DNA of 49,544 nt from Pirellulaceae bacterium (lineage in GTDB: Bacteria; Planctomycetota; Planctomycetia; Pirellulales; Pirellulaceae). The number at the start of each line of letters is the position of its first letter. The stretch's first letter is position 1. Shown in pieces: positions 42,397 through 49,544 of this stretch. The notes below the pieces were generated by a model. The model was given only the letters and a program-made list of their open reading frames with translations. It did not search any database and was not told where the DNA came from. The translations under genes and the position numbers were made by a program. The stretch is from the NCBI GenBank assembly GCA_016784735.1, contig JADHUC010000034.1, positions 1 to 49,544 on the forward strand, written 5' to 3'.

Positions 42397-45033
42397 ATGT
42401 ACCGCCGAATCACCACCGCCCTGATCGCCGTCGCTTTGCTCGCGGAAATGCGGACGCCAGACGTCTCGGCAAACCCTCCAACCCGCTATCAGCGCTACGC
42501 GGAAGTCCTTTCGCGCGGGCCGCGAGTCGTGTCGGGAAAACGTCCTTCGAGCAGCAAGCCCCGTCAGCTCGGCCAGCCCTTGCGGCCCGTGACGCCGATC
42601 ACTCCGACGGTCCCGAAACCACAGAAACCCAGCAAACGCCCTGTCAAGAAAGCTGCCATCAACGCGACTGTCCTATCGAATCGGGCGGGACTGGCAGGCG
42701 TGAGAATCATCTTCAAGAACACCAGAACGCGAAACATGGGCCAACGGGTCACGGGAGTCAGGGGGACCATTTCTGCTTTCTATGTGCCGGTGGGAAACGT
42801 TTATCAGATCACGCCATCGAAGCCCGACTACGTTTTCACTCCCGCGTCGTACAGTATAACGGCTACCGGACCGCGGACCCTTCGATTTGAAGCCAAGAGG
42901 GTCGTCAGAATCGTCGGCCAGCAGCCGGGTCCTGGTGACGAGAGACCAGTTGCGAGCAAAGTTGCCATCAACGCGGCAGTCCTGTCGAATCGGGCGGGAC
43001 TGGCAGGCGTGAGAATCGTCTTCAGGAACACCAGAACTAACAGCACAGGATACCGGGTGACGGGCGCTAAGGGAACTGCCTCCCTCTTCTACGTGCCGCG
43101 TGGCAAGAGTTACGAGATTACTCCGTCAAAAACCGGGTATGCGTTCTTGCCGCCTTCATACAAAATGACTGCCACCGGTCCCCGGTCCATTCGGTTTGAA
43201 GCCAAGAAAGTCTCGCCTGCTCCCGCACAACCTCAGAAGGCTCCGATTGCGGTCTACGTCCTCGATGAGAACGGACGAGGGTTGCGAGGAGCGAAGGTGG
43301 TCTTCAAGAACTCGCAAACCGGCACGACCGGCGAGAGGTACGCGGACAGCTCCGGAAAGTGTTCGGACTTCTGGGGATATTTCGAAGCGAAGTATCTGGT
43401 GACAGCCGACAAGGCCGGCTGTCAATTTGACCCGCCCAGCATCAGCGTCAACCTGCAACGCAGCAAACTCACGTTGTATTTCGCGAAGAAGCGGGAACAA
43501 ACGAAGTTGATCGTCAATGTTCTCTCCGGTCGCGAGCCCGTTGTGGGGGTGCGGGTCGACTTCAAGAATATCGCCACCGGCAACACAGGCTGGCGCAATA
43601 CGCTTCGCACCGGACGGTGCCAGGACTTCTGGGTCCCGGTGGGCAACGACTACTCGATCACCCCCAGGAGCGACGATTACGTCTTCACGCCGCGGACCAA
43701 GACGGCCAGCATTCGCAATATGGCCTCCCAGACCGTCACCTTCGAGGCGAGAAGGAAATCTCAAGACAACGGAGAACCGAACATCGGATCGAGCAGTCAT
43801 GGGCTGGAATCGGATTCCGCGCCCTATCAGATTAGGGTGAAGACTGCCGATCTCAAACGCGCCGGGACGGACTCTAAGATCACCATCCGGTTGAGGGGGA
43901 CCGCCGGTCGTACCGCGGAAGTCTCTCTGGACGAAAAAGATCGTGACGATCACGAAAAAGGGCACGAGTATGACTTCGACCCGGAGATGCCGAACGTGGG
44001 TGATCTACGGGAAATGTGGGTGAAGAGTGATGGATACCATCCCATTAGTGAGTTGCGTTGGGAGCTATTGCCCCCACATCTTGCCGGGGGTGAGCCCAAG
44101 GGAGGAGACTCGAAGTGGTTTCCACTTGGTTTCGAGGTCGAACACAAAACGACAAGCGAAAGATGGTACTTCCCCTGTTACAGATGGATCAGATGGAACG
44201 ATGGCTTGCCATATAATCTGAAAGGTTATCGATGGGAAGACACGGTCGAATACGAGATCAAGGTCGACACCGCTGCCGTTGAATATGCGGGGACCGATGC
44301 GGACGTCTACCTGGAGATATTCGATCCGCCATCAAATCCCTTGCCGAAGGTCTTGCTCGACAACCGCGCGGAGAATTTCGAAGCCGGTTCCAACGATGAC
44401 ACCGATACGTTCACCTGTCGGCTGCCAAAGGTTGAAGACATCGGTTGGATCAACCTGACGCACAACGATCGGGGCGCTCATGCCGACTGGTTTGTCGGCT
44501 CGGTCGAAATCACGCGAACGGACAACCGGCAAAGCTGGGTCTTCATCGGAAACCAATGGATCGCGAAGTCAATCGAAGACCACACCGGCAAAGGCGCCAG
44601 TCTCTGGCTGGAAGCAAAAGACCCAGAGGAAACGGCAAATTACAAAATCGAGGTCCTCACAAGTAGTGAGGATGGTGCCGGAACCGACGCCAAGGTCTAC
44701 CTGCAGATCTGGAATGGCCAAACCGCGTTGCCGTGGATTCAGCTCGACGACGAAGACAACAACTTCGAAAAGGGTAAGCATGATGAATTCAACTATCGGA
44801 TGCTGAGAATCGACAGCATCACTAAGATCGTCCTTCGGCACGACAATTCGGGCAATTATCCGCCCTGGTTGCCCGAAAAGGTCGAAATCAAGCGGCAGGG
44901 AGGATGGGGCACTTACGTCCCATACAGTTTCAGCAATCCAGATGAGAAGTGGGCAACAGCCCCTCCCGGTCAAGGTGCGCAGGTCGAGTTGTGGCGCACC
45001 GTCCCACAGACGCCCGTTACTTCCTCACAGTAG
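42397..45033 (+). CDS. secreted protein with four Ig-like repeats and three PLAT domains
   Basis: 878 aa; signal peptide ending near SAN, AAAGGA upstream of the ATG. After a Pro/Lys spacer come four beta repeats of about 85 residues (85-170, 188-270, 276-360, 365-445): LAGVRIIFKNTRT, LAGVRIVFRNTRT, LRGAKVVFKNSQT, VVGVRVDFKNIAT, each ending near DYVFTP or similar. Then three PLAT/LH2 domains start near 476, 619 and 748: YQIRVKTADLKRAGTDSKI, YEIKVDTAAVEYAGTDADVY, YKIEVLTSSEDGAGTDAKVY, each with a later Trp-rich strand. PLAT domains bind lipids or proteins in eukaryotic lipoxygenases and polycystins and are rare in bacteria. No enzyme domain, so a surface binding or scaffold role is inferred. 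Confidence 0.83.
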   Translation: MYRRITTALIAVALLAEMRTPDVSANPPTRYQRYAEVLSRGPRVVSGKRPSSSKPRQLGQPLRPVTPITPTVPKPQKPSKRPVKKAAINATVLSNRAGLAGVRIIFKNTRTRNMGQRVTGVRGTISAFYVPVGNVYQITPSKPDYVFTPASYSITATGPRTLRFEAKRVVRIVGQQPGPGDERPVASKVAINAAVLSNRAGLAGVRIVFRNTRTNSTGYRVTGAKGTASLFYVPRGKSYEITPSKTGYAFLPPSYKMTATGPRSIRFEAKKVSPAPAQPQKAPIAVYVLDENGRGLRGAKVVFKNSQTGTTGERYADSSGKCSDFWGYFEAKYLVTADKAGCQFDPPSISVNLQRSKLTLYFAKKREQTKLIVNVLSGREPVVGVRVDFKNIATGNTGWRNTLRTGRCQDFWVPVGNDYSITPRSDDYVFTPRTKTASIRNMASQTVTFEARRKSQDNGEPNIGSSSHGLESDSAPYQIRVKTADLKRAGTDSKITIRLRGTAGRTAEVSLDEKDRDDHEKGHEYDFDPEMPNVGDLREMWVKSDGYHPISELRWELLPPHLAGGEPKGGDSKWFPLGFEVEHKTTSERWYFPCYRWIRWNDGLPYNLKGYRWEDTVEYEIKVDTAAVEYAGTDADVYLEIFDPPSNPLPKVLLDNRAENFEAGSNDDTDTFTCRLPKVEDIGWINLTHNDRGAHADWFVGSVEITRTDNRQSWVFIGNQWIAKSIEDHTGKGASLWLEAKDPEETANYKIEVLTSSEDGAGTDAKVYLQIWNGQTALPWIQLDDEDNNFEKGKHDEFNYRMLRIDSITKIVLRHDNSGNYPPWLPEKVEIKRQGGWGTYVPYSFSNPDEKWATAPPGQGAQVELWRTVPQTPVTSSQ

Positions 45034-45063
45034 TTCGTGATGAGTTTCACGAGTCGCGTCGCT

Positions 45064-45093
45064 TTCCTCCCCACAACAAGCTTTGGGGAGGAA
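45064..45093 (+). terminator. hairpin after the PLAT gene
   Basis: TTCCTCCCCA / TGGGGAGGAA, a 10-bp stem with a 10-nt loop, 30 bp after the stop. No T-tract follows (GGCGAACAAAC), so termination would need help. Confidence 0.4.
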
Positions 45094-45143
45094 GGCGAAC
45101 AAACAAAGGGCCGCGAAGCAACACCACGACCCAGAAAACTAAC

Positions 45144-45272
45144 GAGCAGGCGCATGAATTGCGCAATGTGGTGTTGGTGCTTGAGCCGAACGCGCTAGCG
45201 TCGGGTTTTCTTGCCATGACGGCCACTGGAAACCCGCGGCTAGCGCCGTCGGCTCAATTTATGCGTCTGCTC
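45144..45272 (-). mobile_element. 129-bp MITE-like element with 4-bp target duplication (copy 2)
   Basis: Reverse-oriented copy of the element at 42.1 kb with the same inverted ends, GAGCAGGCGCATGAATTG and CAATTTATGCGTCTGCTC. Flanked by TAAC on both sides (45140-45143 and 45273-45276). It inserted about 10 bp upstream of the 33-bp direct repeat that precedes leader copy D. Confidence 0.88.
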
Positions 45273-45326
45273 TAACGGAAAAACGCCTCTCGTCCGGTCG
45301 TCATGTTCCTTTTTCTTAAGAAATAC

Positions 45327-45465
45327 GTGAGGCGCTTCGAGGCGATTTGTGGAGTCTTCTAGTAGAAGCGATCACCAGCAGCACTCAGGGACGTTTTCGG
45401 CTTGCTTTTCAGATCGCGGTCGGTGATTTGTCGGTTTCATAGTACCCCACAGAAAAGAATCAGAA
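45327..45465 (+). promoter_or_regulatory. conserved leader, copy D
   Basis: Starts GTGAGGCGCTTCGAGG; GCGATC/GATCGC intact, outer stem with one mismatch (TGTGGAGT/ACCCCACA). A further 46 bp separate it from the ATG. The sequence TTCTTAAGAAATACGTGAGG just ahead is the uninterrupted form of the site carrying the MITE at copy C. Confidence 0.7.
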
Positions 45466-45511
45466 AGAGAACTTCACGATCTACACTTCACACCGAACAA
45501 GGAGCTTCGTC

Positions 45512-45901
45512 ATGAAAAACATGCTTTACTTAATGTTGTTCGCGGTTGTCCCAATCATGCACCCTGCCGCTTCAGCAACGGCACAAGTTCGAATCCGATT
45601 CGAAGTTCGCTACAAAGTGCAAGGCAAACGGTGTGATACTGGCCGTTGGGTGACGCTTGGTACATTTCGAACCAACGCATCTGCGCAGGACTATCTGCGC
45701 TGGCTGGCCATTCACTCAACCGGTTACCGTCAATGGAGGATTCTACGCCTGCATGTGCCGGTTTCCACGAGAATCACGCCGAACCCGAGGCCGGCCGCAG
45801 GCAGCCAGCAACCCTGGAACCAATACTGGAAAAAAGCTGATTCATCCCCAGCTAAGAATCGCCGCCTCCATGCCACCGAACAGAAAAGAGGCATAGGATA
45901 G
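45512..45901 (+). CDS. small secreted protein, SPOR-like single repeat
   Basis: 129 aa; signal peptide (MLYLMLFAVVPIMHPAASAT), AAGGAG 9 bp before the ATG. The core RFEVRYKVQGKRCDTG followed by WVTLGTFRTNASAQDYLRWL then WRILRLHV reads as beta, helix, beta. It shares the YxVxGKRC word with the two 140-aa proteins and its WVTLGTFRT strand resembles the first strand of SPOR domains. The tail is Pro/Lys/Gln-rich and probably disordered. Function unknown. It converges on the propeller gene with 5 bp between stops. Confidence 0.7.
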   Translation: MKNMLYLMLFAVVPIMHPAASATAQVRIRFEVRYKVQGKRCDTGRWVTLGTFRTNASAQDYLRWLAIHSTGYRQWRILRLHVPVSTRITPNPRPAAGSQQPWNQYWKKADSSPAKNRRLHATEQKRGIG

Positions 45902-45906
45902 CGAAT

Positions 45907-48084
45907 CTAGGAGCCTATCACCCAACGCGTCCCGTCCTTGACATAGACTTGAGAACCTCGCGCGTATTTCACCGGCACACCGCGTTCGTACCACCAGCGT
46001 CTGGGCGTCGATGCGTGCTGGATGGATTCCGTCATGTAACCGTCGGTGCCGAACAACTCGGTGCTGATGTGATTGCCGTTGCGGTCGTGGTATTCGCGTC
46101 GGACAAGTTGGCCCCCTTCATAGAAGAGCCGACGGATGGCTTTCCCTTCCAGATTCAAGTCGTGGCTTTCGACCAGCTCGCCACGGCGATACCATTTGCG
46201 GCCGATCACTCCGTCGTGCAAATGGATCGTCTCCCGAACCGCTTCCTCGGATCGCTTCGCTTCTTGCTCCGAAACCTCTTTGCCTTGGACGAGAAAACGG
46301 TCACGAGTCCAGGAGAACTCGCTGGGTTCCTCGGACAAGACTGTCAGCGTCGCACCGTCCGGCATCTTCAGCGGCAGACTCGGCTTGCTTTCCAACCCGG
46401 ACCACTCCACAGCAATCGCCGTGTATGCGCCTTTGCCCGGCAGCGCAAACGACGCGCCGGCGCGAAGCGGGTCGTCGGCTATTTTCCTTCCGTCTTTGAA
46501 TATGTGATAACCGTACGTCTCCCAGTGGTTCTCGCCGGGGATCAACTGAACCTCCCCCGCAATTCGGCGCAGGTGCGGTCGGTCGGGCTGCCGCACGACG
46601 ACCGCATAGAGGTCGGACGACCTTTGCAGCATCAGCGGCGAGTCCATGTCTCTGATCACATTGCGGATCCCACGCGGCGGCAGCGGCAGGCCGTCGCGCA
46701 GACGTTCCGGGATCAGCATGGCTTCGAAGGACGTGAGCGGATGGCCCGCTCTGAGTCGCGTGTTTGGCGAGGTTCCGTACAGTCCGCGAGTCAGCCCTTC
46801 GAACGTCGTGTCCGTTTTCCGCTCGTAGCCCAAGACTTCTCCGCCAAAACCCGACGCGTTGATCAGTCGCCCTTGTTCGGGAAACCCATCGGTCGAGTTG
46901 ACTTGGATCACGGCGCCAGCGAAATCTTGGATTCGGGCGACTGGCCCATCCTTCAAGTTGTACGTGGACACAAAGGCAATCTTCGTTCCGTCCGGACTGC
47001 CTTTCAGGTCGATGTCGTACGGCCCGGAAAAATCCTGGTTGGTGGGAAAGCAGAGAAACGAGTTGGTTTCCAGGACCGGCCAGCCATCGCCCGACCGCAG
47101 GTCCGCCACGCGAATTTGCGCCACGCCGGCGTCGCCGCAAATCCAACGCCCGCTTCGGCCGCAAGGGCTGACGTCGCCGGAACTGATCGCCGCAAGAAAA
47201 TGGATGTTGCACGGAAGCGGTTCGTCCCATTTCCGGCCGCGCATCTGACCGTTGCCCAGCAGGAAATAAGAACCGTCACCCGACCACGAGAAGTGCGAAC
47301 CCTCCATGACCGGAAACGGCTCCGTGCGGTTCTCTCCCGCCAGGTCGTGATCGAAGAAATGGCGGGCCACGAACGGGATGTCGCGTGTACCTTCGGTGGC
47401 GTAGTAGAAGTCCCGGTAGTTGTGGTCGCGGGAAACAATCATCGGATGCACGGGGTTTACCATCAACGAGTTGTATCCGACTTGCCAATCGCCCGGCAGC
47501 GTTTCGGCCGCCGAGTCTGCCTTGATTGGTATACGTACCGGCATCCTCCGCCGATCCGCGAGTTCCTGCATCCCGTACAACCAGCGATCGTCACAGTCGG
47601 TGTACTTCAGCAGCCGGATGCCGTAGGCGATCCGCGTCGATTGTCCGCCTGCGACATCCTTCCACATCACGTGCGTCCCTTTCTCATGACGCGGGCCATC
47701 TTCGGGTCGGTGGCGAACATAGAAGAGCCAGTTGTGGAGGGTTGCCCAGCGTGGATCGGTCCCGTGGTCGACAGTAACGTCCTCTTCGAGGTGCAAATCG
47801 TAAAGGTGTATTTCCGCTGCCGACGTCGAGCCGAACTCCCGATCGTTGGCGGCATAGTGCGTGAAGCACAGGTACCGCCCATCTGGGCTCCAGCATTGCG
47901 TGTTATGGTAATTGGCGTGATCTCGGACAGTCGGATCATTCGTAATCCGCCACACCTCGATCGCGTCACCTTCACGTGGCTTGAACCGTTCCACTTGGGC
48001 GGCAGCGGGCATCGCGCAGCAAAACAAGCCGCACACGAAGACAAGACCACCAGTGGACGCGACGGTCAGTTGGACAATGCGCAT
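45907..48084 (-). CDS. secreted TolB/WD40-like propeller protein with MORN-type C-terminus
   Basis: 725 aa starting at MRIVQLTVASTGG, with signal peptide ending near AAAQV; a TTG two codons earlier is possible but less likely. The N-terminal 450 residues contain propeller-like strands (CWSPDGRYLCFTHYA, FSWSGDGSYFLLGNG, KGSPDGTKIAFVSTYN). A beta-sandwich follows (EVQLIPGENHWETYGYHIFK). The last 110 residues carry MORN-variant-like repeats (GRKWYRRGELVESHDLNLEG, RRLFYEGGQLVRREYHDRNG), seen in the YwqK family and other surface proteins. No catalytic residues seen. A large open frame on the opposite strand is a codon-bias shadow. Confidence 0.75.
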   Translation of the reverse strand: MRIVQLTVASTGGLVFVCGLFCCAMPAAAQVERFKPREGDAIEVWRITNDPTVRDHANYHNTQCWSPDGRYLCFTHYAANDREFGSTSAAEIHLYDLHLEEDVTVDHGTDPRWATLHNWLFYVRHRPEDGPRHEKGTHVMWKDVAGGQSTRIAYGIRLLKYTDCDDRWLYGMQELADRRRMPVRIPIKADSAAETLPGDWQVGYNSLMVNPVHPMIVSRDHNYRDFYYATEGTRDIPFVARHFFDHDLAGENRTEPFPVMEGSHFSWSGDGSYFLLGNGQMRGRKWDEPLPCNIHFLAAISSGDVSPCGRSGRWICGDAGVAQIRVADLRSGDGWPVLETNSFLCFPTNQDFSGPYDIDLKGSPDGTKIAFVSTYNLKDGPVARIQDFAGAVIQVNSTDGFPEQGRLINASGFGGEVLGYERKTDTTFEGLTRGLYGTSPNTRLRAGHPLTSFEAMLIPERLRDGLPLPPRGIRNVIRDMDSPLMLQRSSDLYAVVVRQPDRPHLRRIAGEVQLIPGENHWETYGYHIFKDGRKIADDPLRAGASFALPGKGAYTAIAVEWSGLESKPSLPLKMPDGATLTVLSEEPSEFSWTRDRFLVQGKEVSEQEAKRSEEAVRETIHLHDGVIGRKWYRRGELVESHDLNLEGKAIRRLFYEGGQLVRREYHDRNGNHISTELFGTDGYMTESIQHASTPRRWWYERGVPVKYARGSQVYVKDGTRWVIGS

Positions 48085-48221
48085 GATCAAACCACTCCGT
48101 GTTCGTTCACTTCTCGGAAGACGGTTGACTTAGCAGTGTGCGCCACGTTGACAGCAGCGCACATTATGGCATGTCAAGTCGCTGAGTTCACGTCCGAGGG
48201 GCTGGCCGAATCTCCTGGAAC

Positions 48222-48680
48222 TCATTGAGGTGTGCTATAGCTGCTCACGAAATCGAGATCGCCGTATTGCACCTGGAGATGATGCGTCCGAATGCCCCTC
48301 CAAGTGAAGGTCTCCGTGCGCGCCAGCTCGTCAGACTGTCTTGACGGAGAGCCGTGGATGAGCTTTTCGAGGTCCTTTCGATAGAGCCCAGTTCCTTCTT
48401 GATCTTGTTTCTCAAAGGCTTGATTAAGGGCCTCCACGGTACGGGTATAGCTCCGTCGAGCACGTAGTTCCACAACGATCGCCACCGCCGCAACCAGCAC
48501 GAACACCAAGAACGCGATACGCGAAGGCGGCATCTTCGACTTCTTGGGCGGGCGCCCGGCGTTTTCGCCCTGGGCGAGCACCTCGTCCTGTTCGGACGTC
48601 TGCTGGATTTCCGGCGAGGTGTCCTCAGCCCCACGGTCGAGCTCGCCATCTGCACGGTTTTGATCAGATTGATCGTTCAT
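48222..48680 (-). CDS. single-pass membrane protein, function unknown
   Basis: 152 aa with AGGAG just before the ATG. The first 50 residues are acidic and disordered (NRADGELDRGAEDTSPEIQQ), then a basic RPPKKSKMPPSR and one membrane helix (IAFLVFVLVAAVAIVVEL, about 55-72). The outer part of 80 residues (YRKDLEKLIHGSPSRQSDEL then TFTWRGIRTHHLQVQYG) looks folded. The orientation with the N-terminus inside is suggested by the basic flank. No family recognised; the neighbours give no clear clue. Confidence 0.7.
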   Translation of the reverse strand: MNDQSDQNRADGELDRGAEDTSPEIQQTSEQDEVLAQGENAGRPPKKSKMPPSRIAFLVFVLVAAVAIVVELRARRSYTRTVEALNQAFEKQDQEGTGLYRKDLEKLIHGSPSRQSDELARTETFTWRGIRTHHLQVQYGDLDFVSSYSTPQ

Positions 48681-48906
48681 GGTACTCGCTCCTGTTTTCG
48701 ATTGCGGACGCCGACCGCGGCCAGCGGGTTCTCAGTCGCCAGGATATCGGCGAGTCTGGCCGCCCAATGGTACTCGGACTTGCCGATCCATTTTCACTCG
48801 TTCAATATCCACCCAACGGGGTGCCTGGTCAAGTGAAATCCGTCCATTCAGGGGCGATTTGACTCGTTGGAAAGCACTCTTGTCAGGGCGCGAGTGCATG
48901 GTCGGC

Positions 48907-49544
48907 TCATTGGAACGGGGTCTCGGCCACGAACAGATCGTCAAACCACGCTGTCCCGCTGTGACCACGCAACAGCAGGTAGACGTTCACGTTGCGAATC
49001 GGTTTGGCGGGTCCGATCGTCATTTCGCCGTATTGCCAGTCGGTGGTTCCCGTTTGCCAGTTGATCGTGTGGCCATACAAGGGCGTGCCGTCCGTGTAGT
49101 AGATGTCCACATAGACCGAAAAGCCTGTGCCAGCGTGGCCGCTCACGCCGTCGGCCTTGGCGTGGCCTCGGACGAAAATCGATTGCGGCGTCTTCTGGTT
49201 CAGCGTGATTGTCTGGGACGCACCGCTGCGGAGGCTCGGCGATTTGTTCGAGAGCTTGAGGCTCTGCCGGCCACCGTGAAATTGCTTCGCGTCGATTTCG
49301 AGCGATCCCTCGTTTTTCGACCAACGAGTTGCACTTTCCAGTTCGAAGCCCGGGTTCGCCAACAGGTTGAGCGATCCCGGCACAAAGTACACGGACCGGG
49401 AGAAGGCGAGCGGCGTCTTTGACGCTTGCATCGCAACCTCCGCGCGGATTTCGTATCGACCGGGCTTCGTTTCCTTGGAGGGTGTTACGCAAAACGGTAT
49501 GCGATTCGTCGTCTTCGCCTCCACCGGCCAGACTTCTCCAGGTG
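48907..49544 (-). CDS. C-terminal part of a protein with a carbohydrate-binding-like beta-sandwich
   Basis: The frame is open to the right edge, so the 5' part lies outside the window; at least 212 residues are present. The blocks LLANPGFELESATRWSKN, FHGGRQSLKLSN and VYLLLRGHSGTAWFDDLFV follow the pattern of CBM4/9-type galactose-binding-like domains: N-P-G-F-E at the start, then G-x-x-S-L, then W-F-D-D at the end. Before it, KPGRYEIRAEVAM resembles an Ig-like linker domain. It is probably the accessory end of an extracellular glycosidase or of a large surface protein. A GTG within the window could serve as a start but lacks support, as coding sequence continues upstream. Confidence 0.72.
   Translation of the reverse strand, partial: PGEVWPVEAKTTNRIPFCVTPSKETKPGRYEIRAEVAMQASKTPLAFSRSVYFVPGSLNLLANPGFELESATRWSKNEGSLEIDAKQFHGGRQSLKLSNKSPSLRSGASQTITLNQKTPQSIFVRGHAKADGVSGHAGTGFSVYVDIYYTDGTPLYGHTINWQTGTTDWQYGEMTIGPAKPIRNVNVYLLLRGHSGTAWFDDLFVAETPFQ

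Noticed and set aside
45949..48228. A 759-codon open frame on the plus strand opposite the propeller gene
   Set aside because: It has no signal, repeat pattern or family resemblance, while the minus strand shows a signal peptide, propeller strands and MORN-like repeats. It is a shadow caused by high GC at third positions.

Overview
The window looks like a chromosomal segment of a planctomycete (Planctomycetota, probably near Pirellulales). The evidence is the company of families rather than a marker gene: a DUF1549/DUF1553 protein followed by a DUF1501 protein and a PPC-domain protein, an ECF sigma factor translationally overlapping a Ser/Thr kinase with WD40-type repeats, an SHD1-domain lipoprotein, Tat-exported Gfo/Idh/MocA oxidoreductases, a secreted protein with the LESLExRxLMA N-terminal signature, and many secreted beta-rich proteins. 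No rRNA, tRNA or CRISPR array was seen.

Left part (1-22 kb): a RAYT-type transposase bracketed by its own GTAG-hairpin REP sequences, then a catabolic and secreted-protein region. It holds a beta-helix protein, a small zinc-ribbon membrane protein, a Tat-exported oxidoreductase, a minus-strand group (metallo-beta-lactamase fold protein, MFS transporter, large ceramidase-like/glycosidase-like fusion), a decayed DegT-type aminotransferase, a pectate-lyase-like beta-helix protein, the DUF1549/1553 - DUF1501 - PPC trio, and a heparinase II/III-type lyase. The gaps are filled with long perfect or near-perfect inverted repeats of at least three families (GTTTAACC, GTGG-foot REP pairs, and a 74-bp palindrome).

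Middle part (22-35 kb): a PDZ protein and a LESLE-type secreted protein on the minus strand, then two paralogous kinase loci. The first kinase has lost its sigma factor; only about 29 codons of the sigma C-terminus survive, with a sigma-70-like promoter next to them. The second locus keeps an intact ECF sigma gene, but its kinase is split by one in-frame TGA just before the ATP-binding loop; a lipoprotein with STN-like and SHD1 domains follows in the same operon.

Right part (35-49.5 kb): a run of secreted proteins: an 821-aa protein with a Gly/Asp/Pro linker, a protein with seven carboxypeptidase-regulatory-like domains, two tandemly duplicated 140-aa proteins, a protein with four such beta domains plus three PLAT domains, and a 129-aa protein. 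On the minus strand follow a TolB/WD40-like propeller protein, a single-pass membrane protein and a truncated carbohydrate-binding-like protein.

The most striking signal is regulatory. Four genes (PDZ protein, the 35.6 kb gene, the PLAT protein, the 129-aa protein) carry the same leader of about 145 nt with three nested potential stems. A shorter core of about 28 bp from this leader also precedes the LESLE protein and both 140-aa genes. My inference is that seven secreted-protein genes form one locally encoded regulon, possibly under the neighbouring ECF sigma/kinase pair. A 130-bp non-autonomous element with 4-bp target duplications has inserted next to two of these leaders, and one leader serves as the natural empty site for the other.
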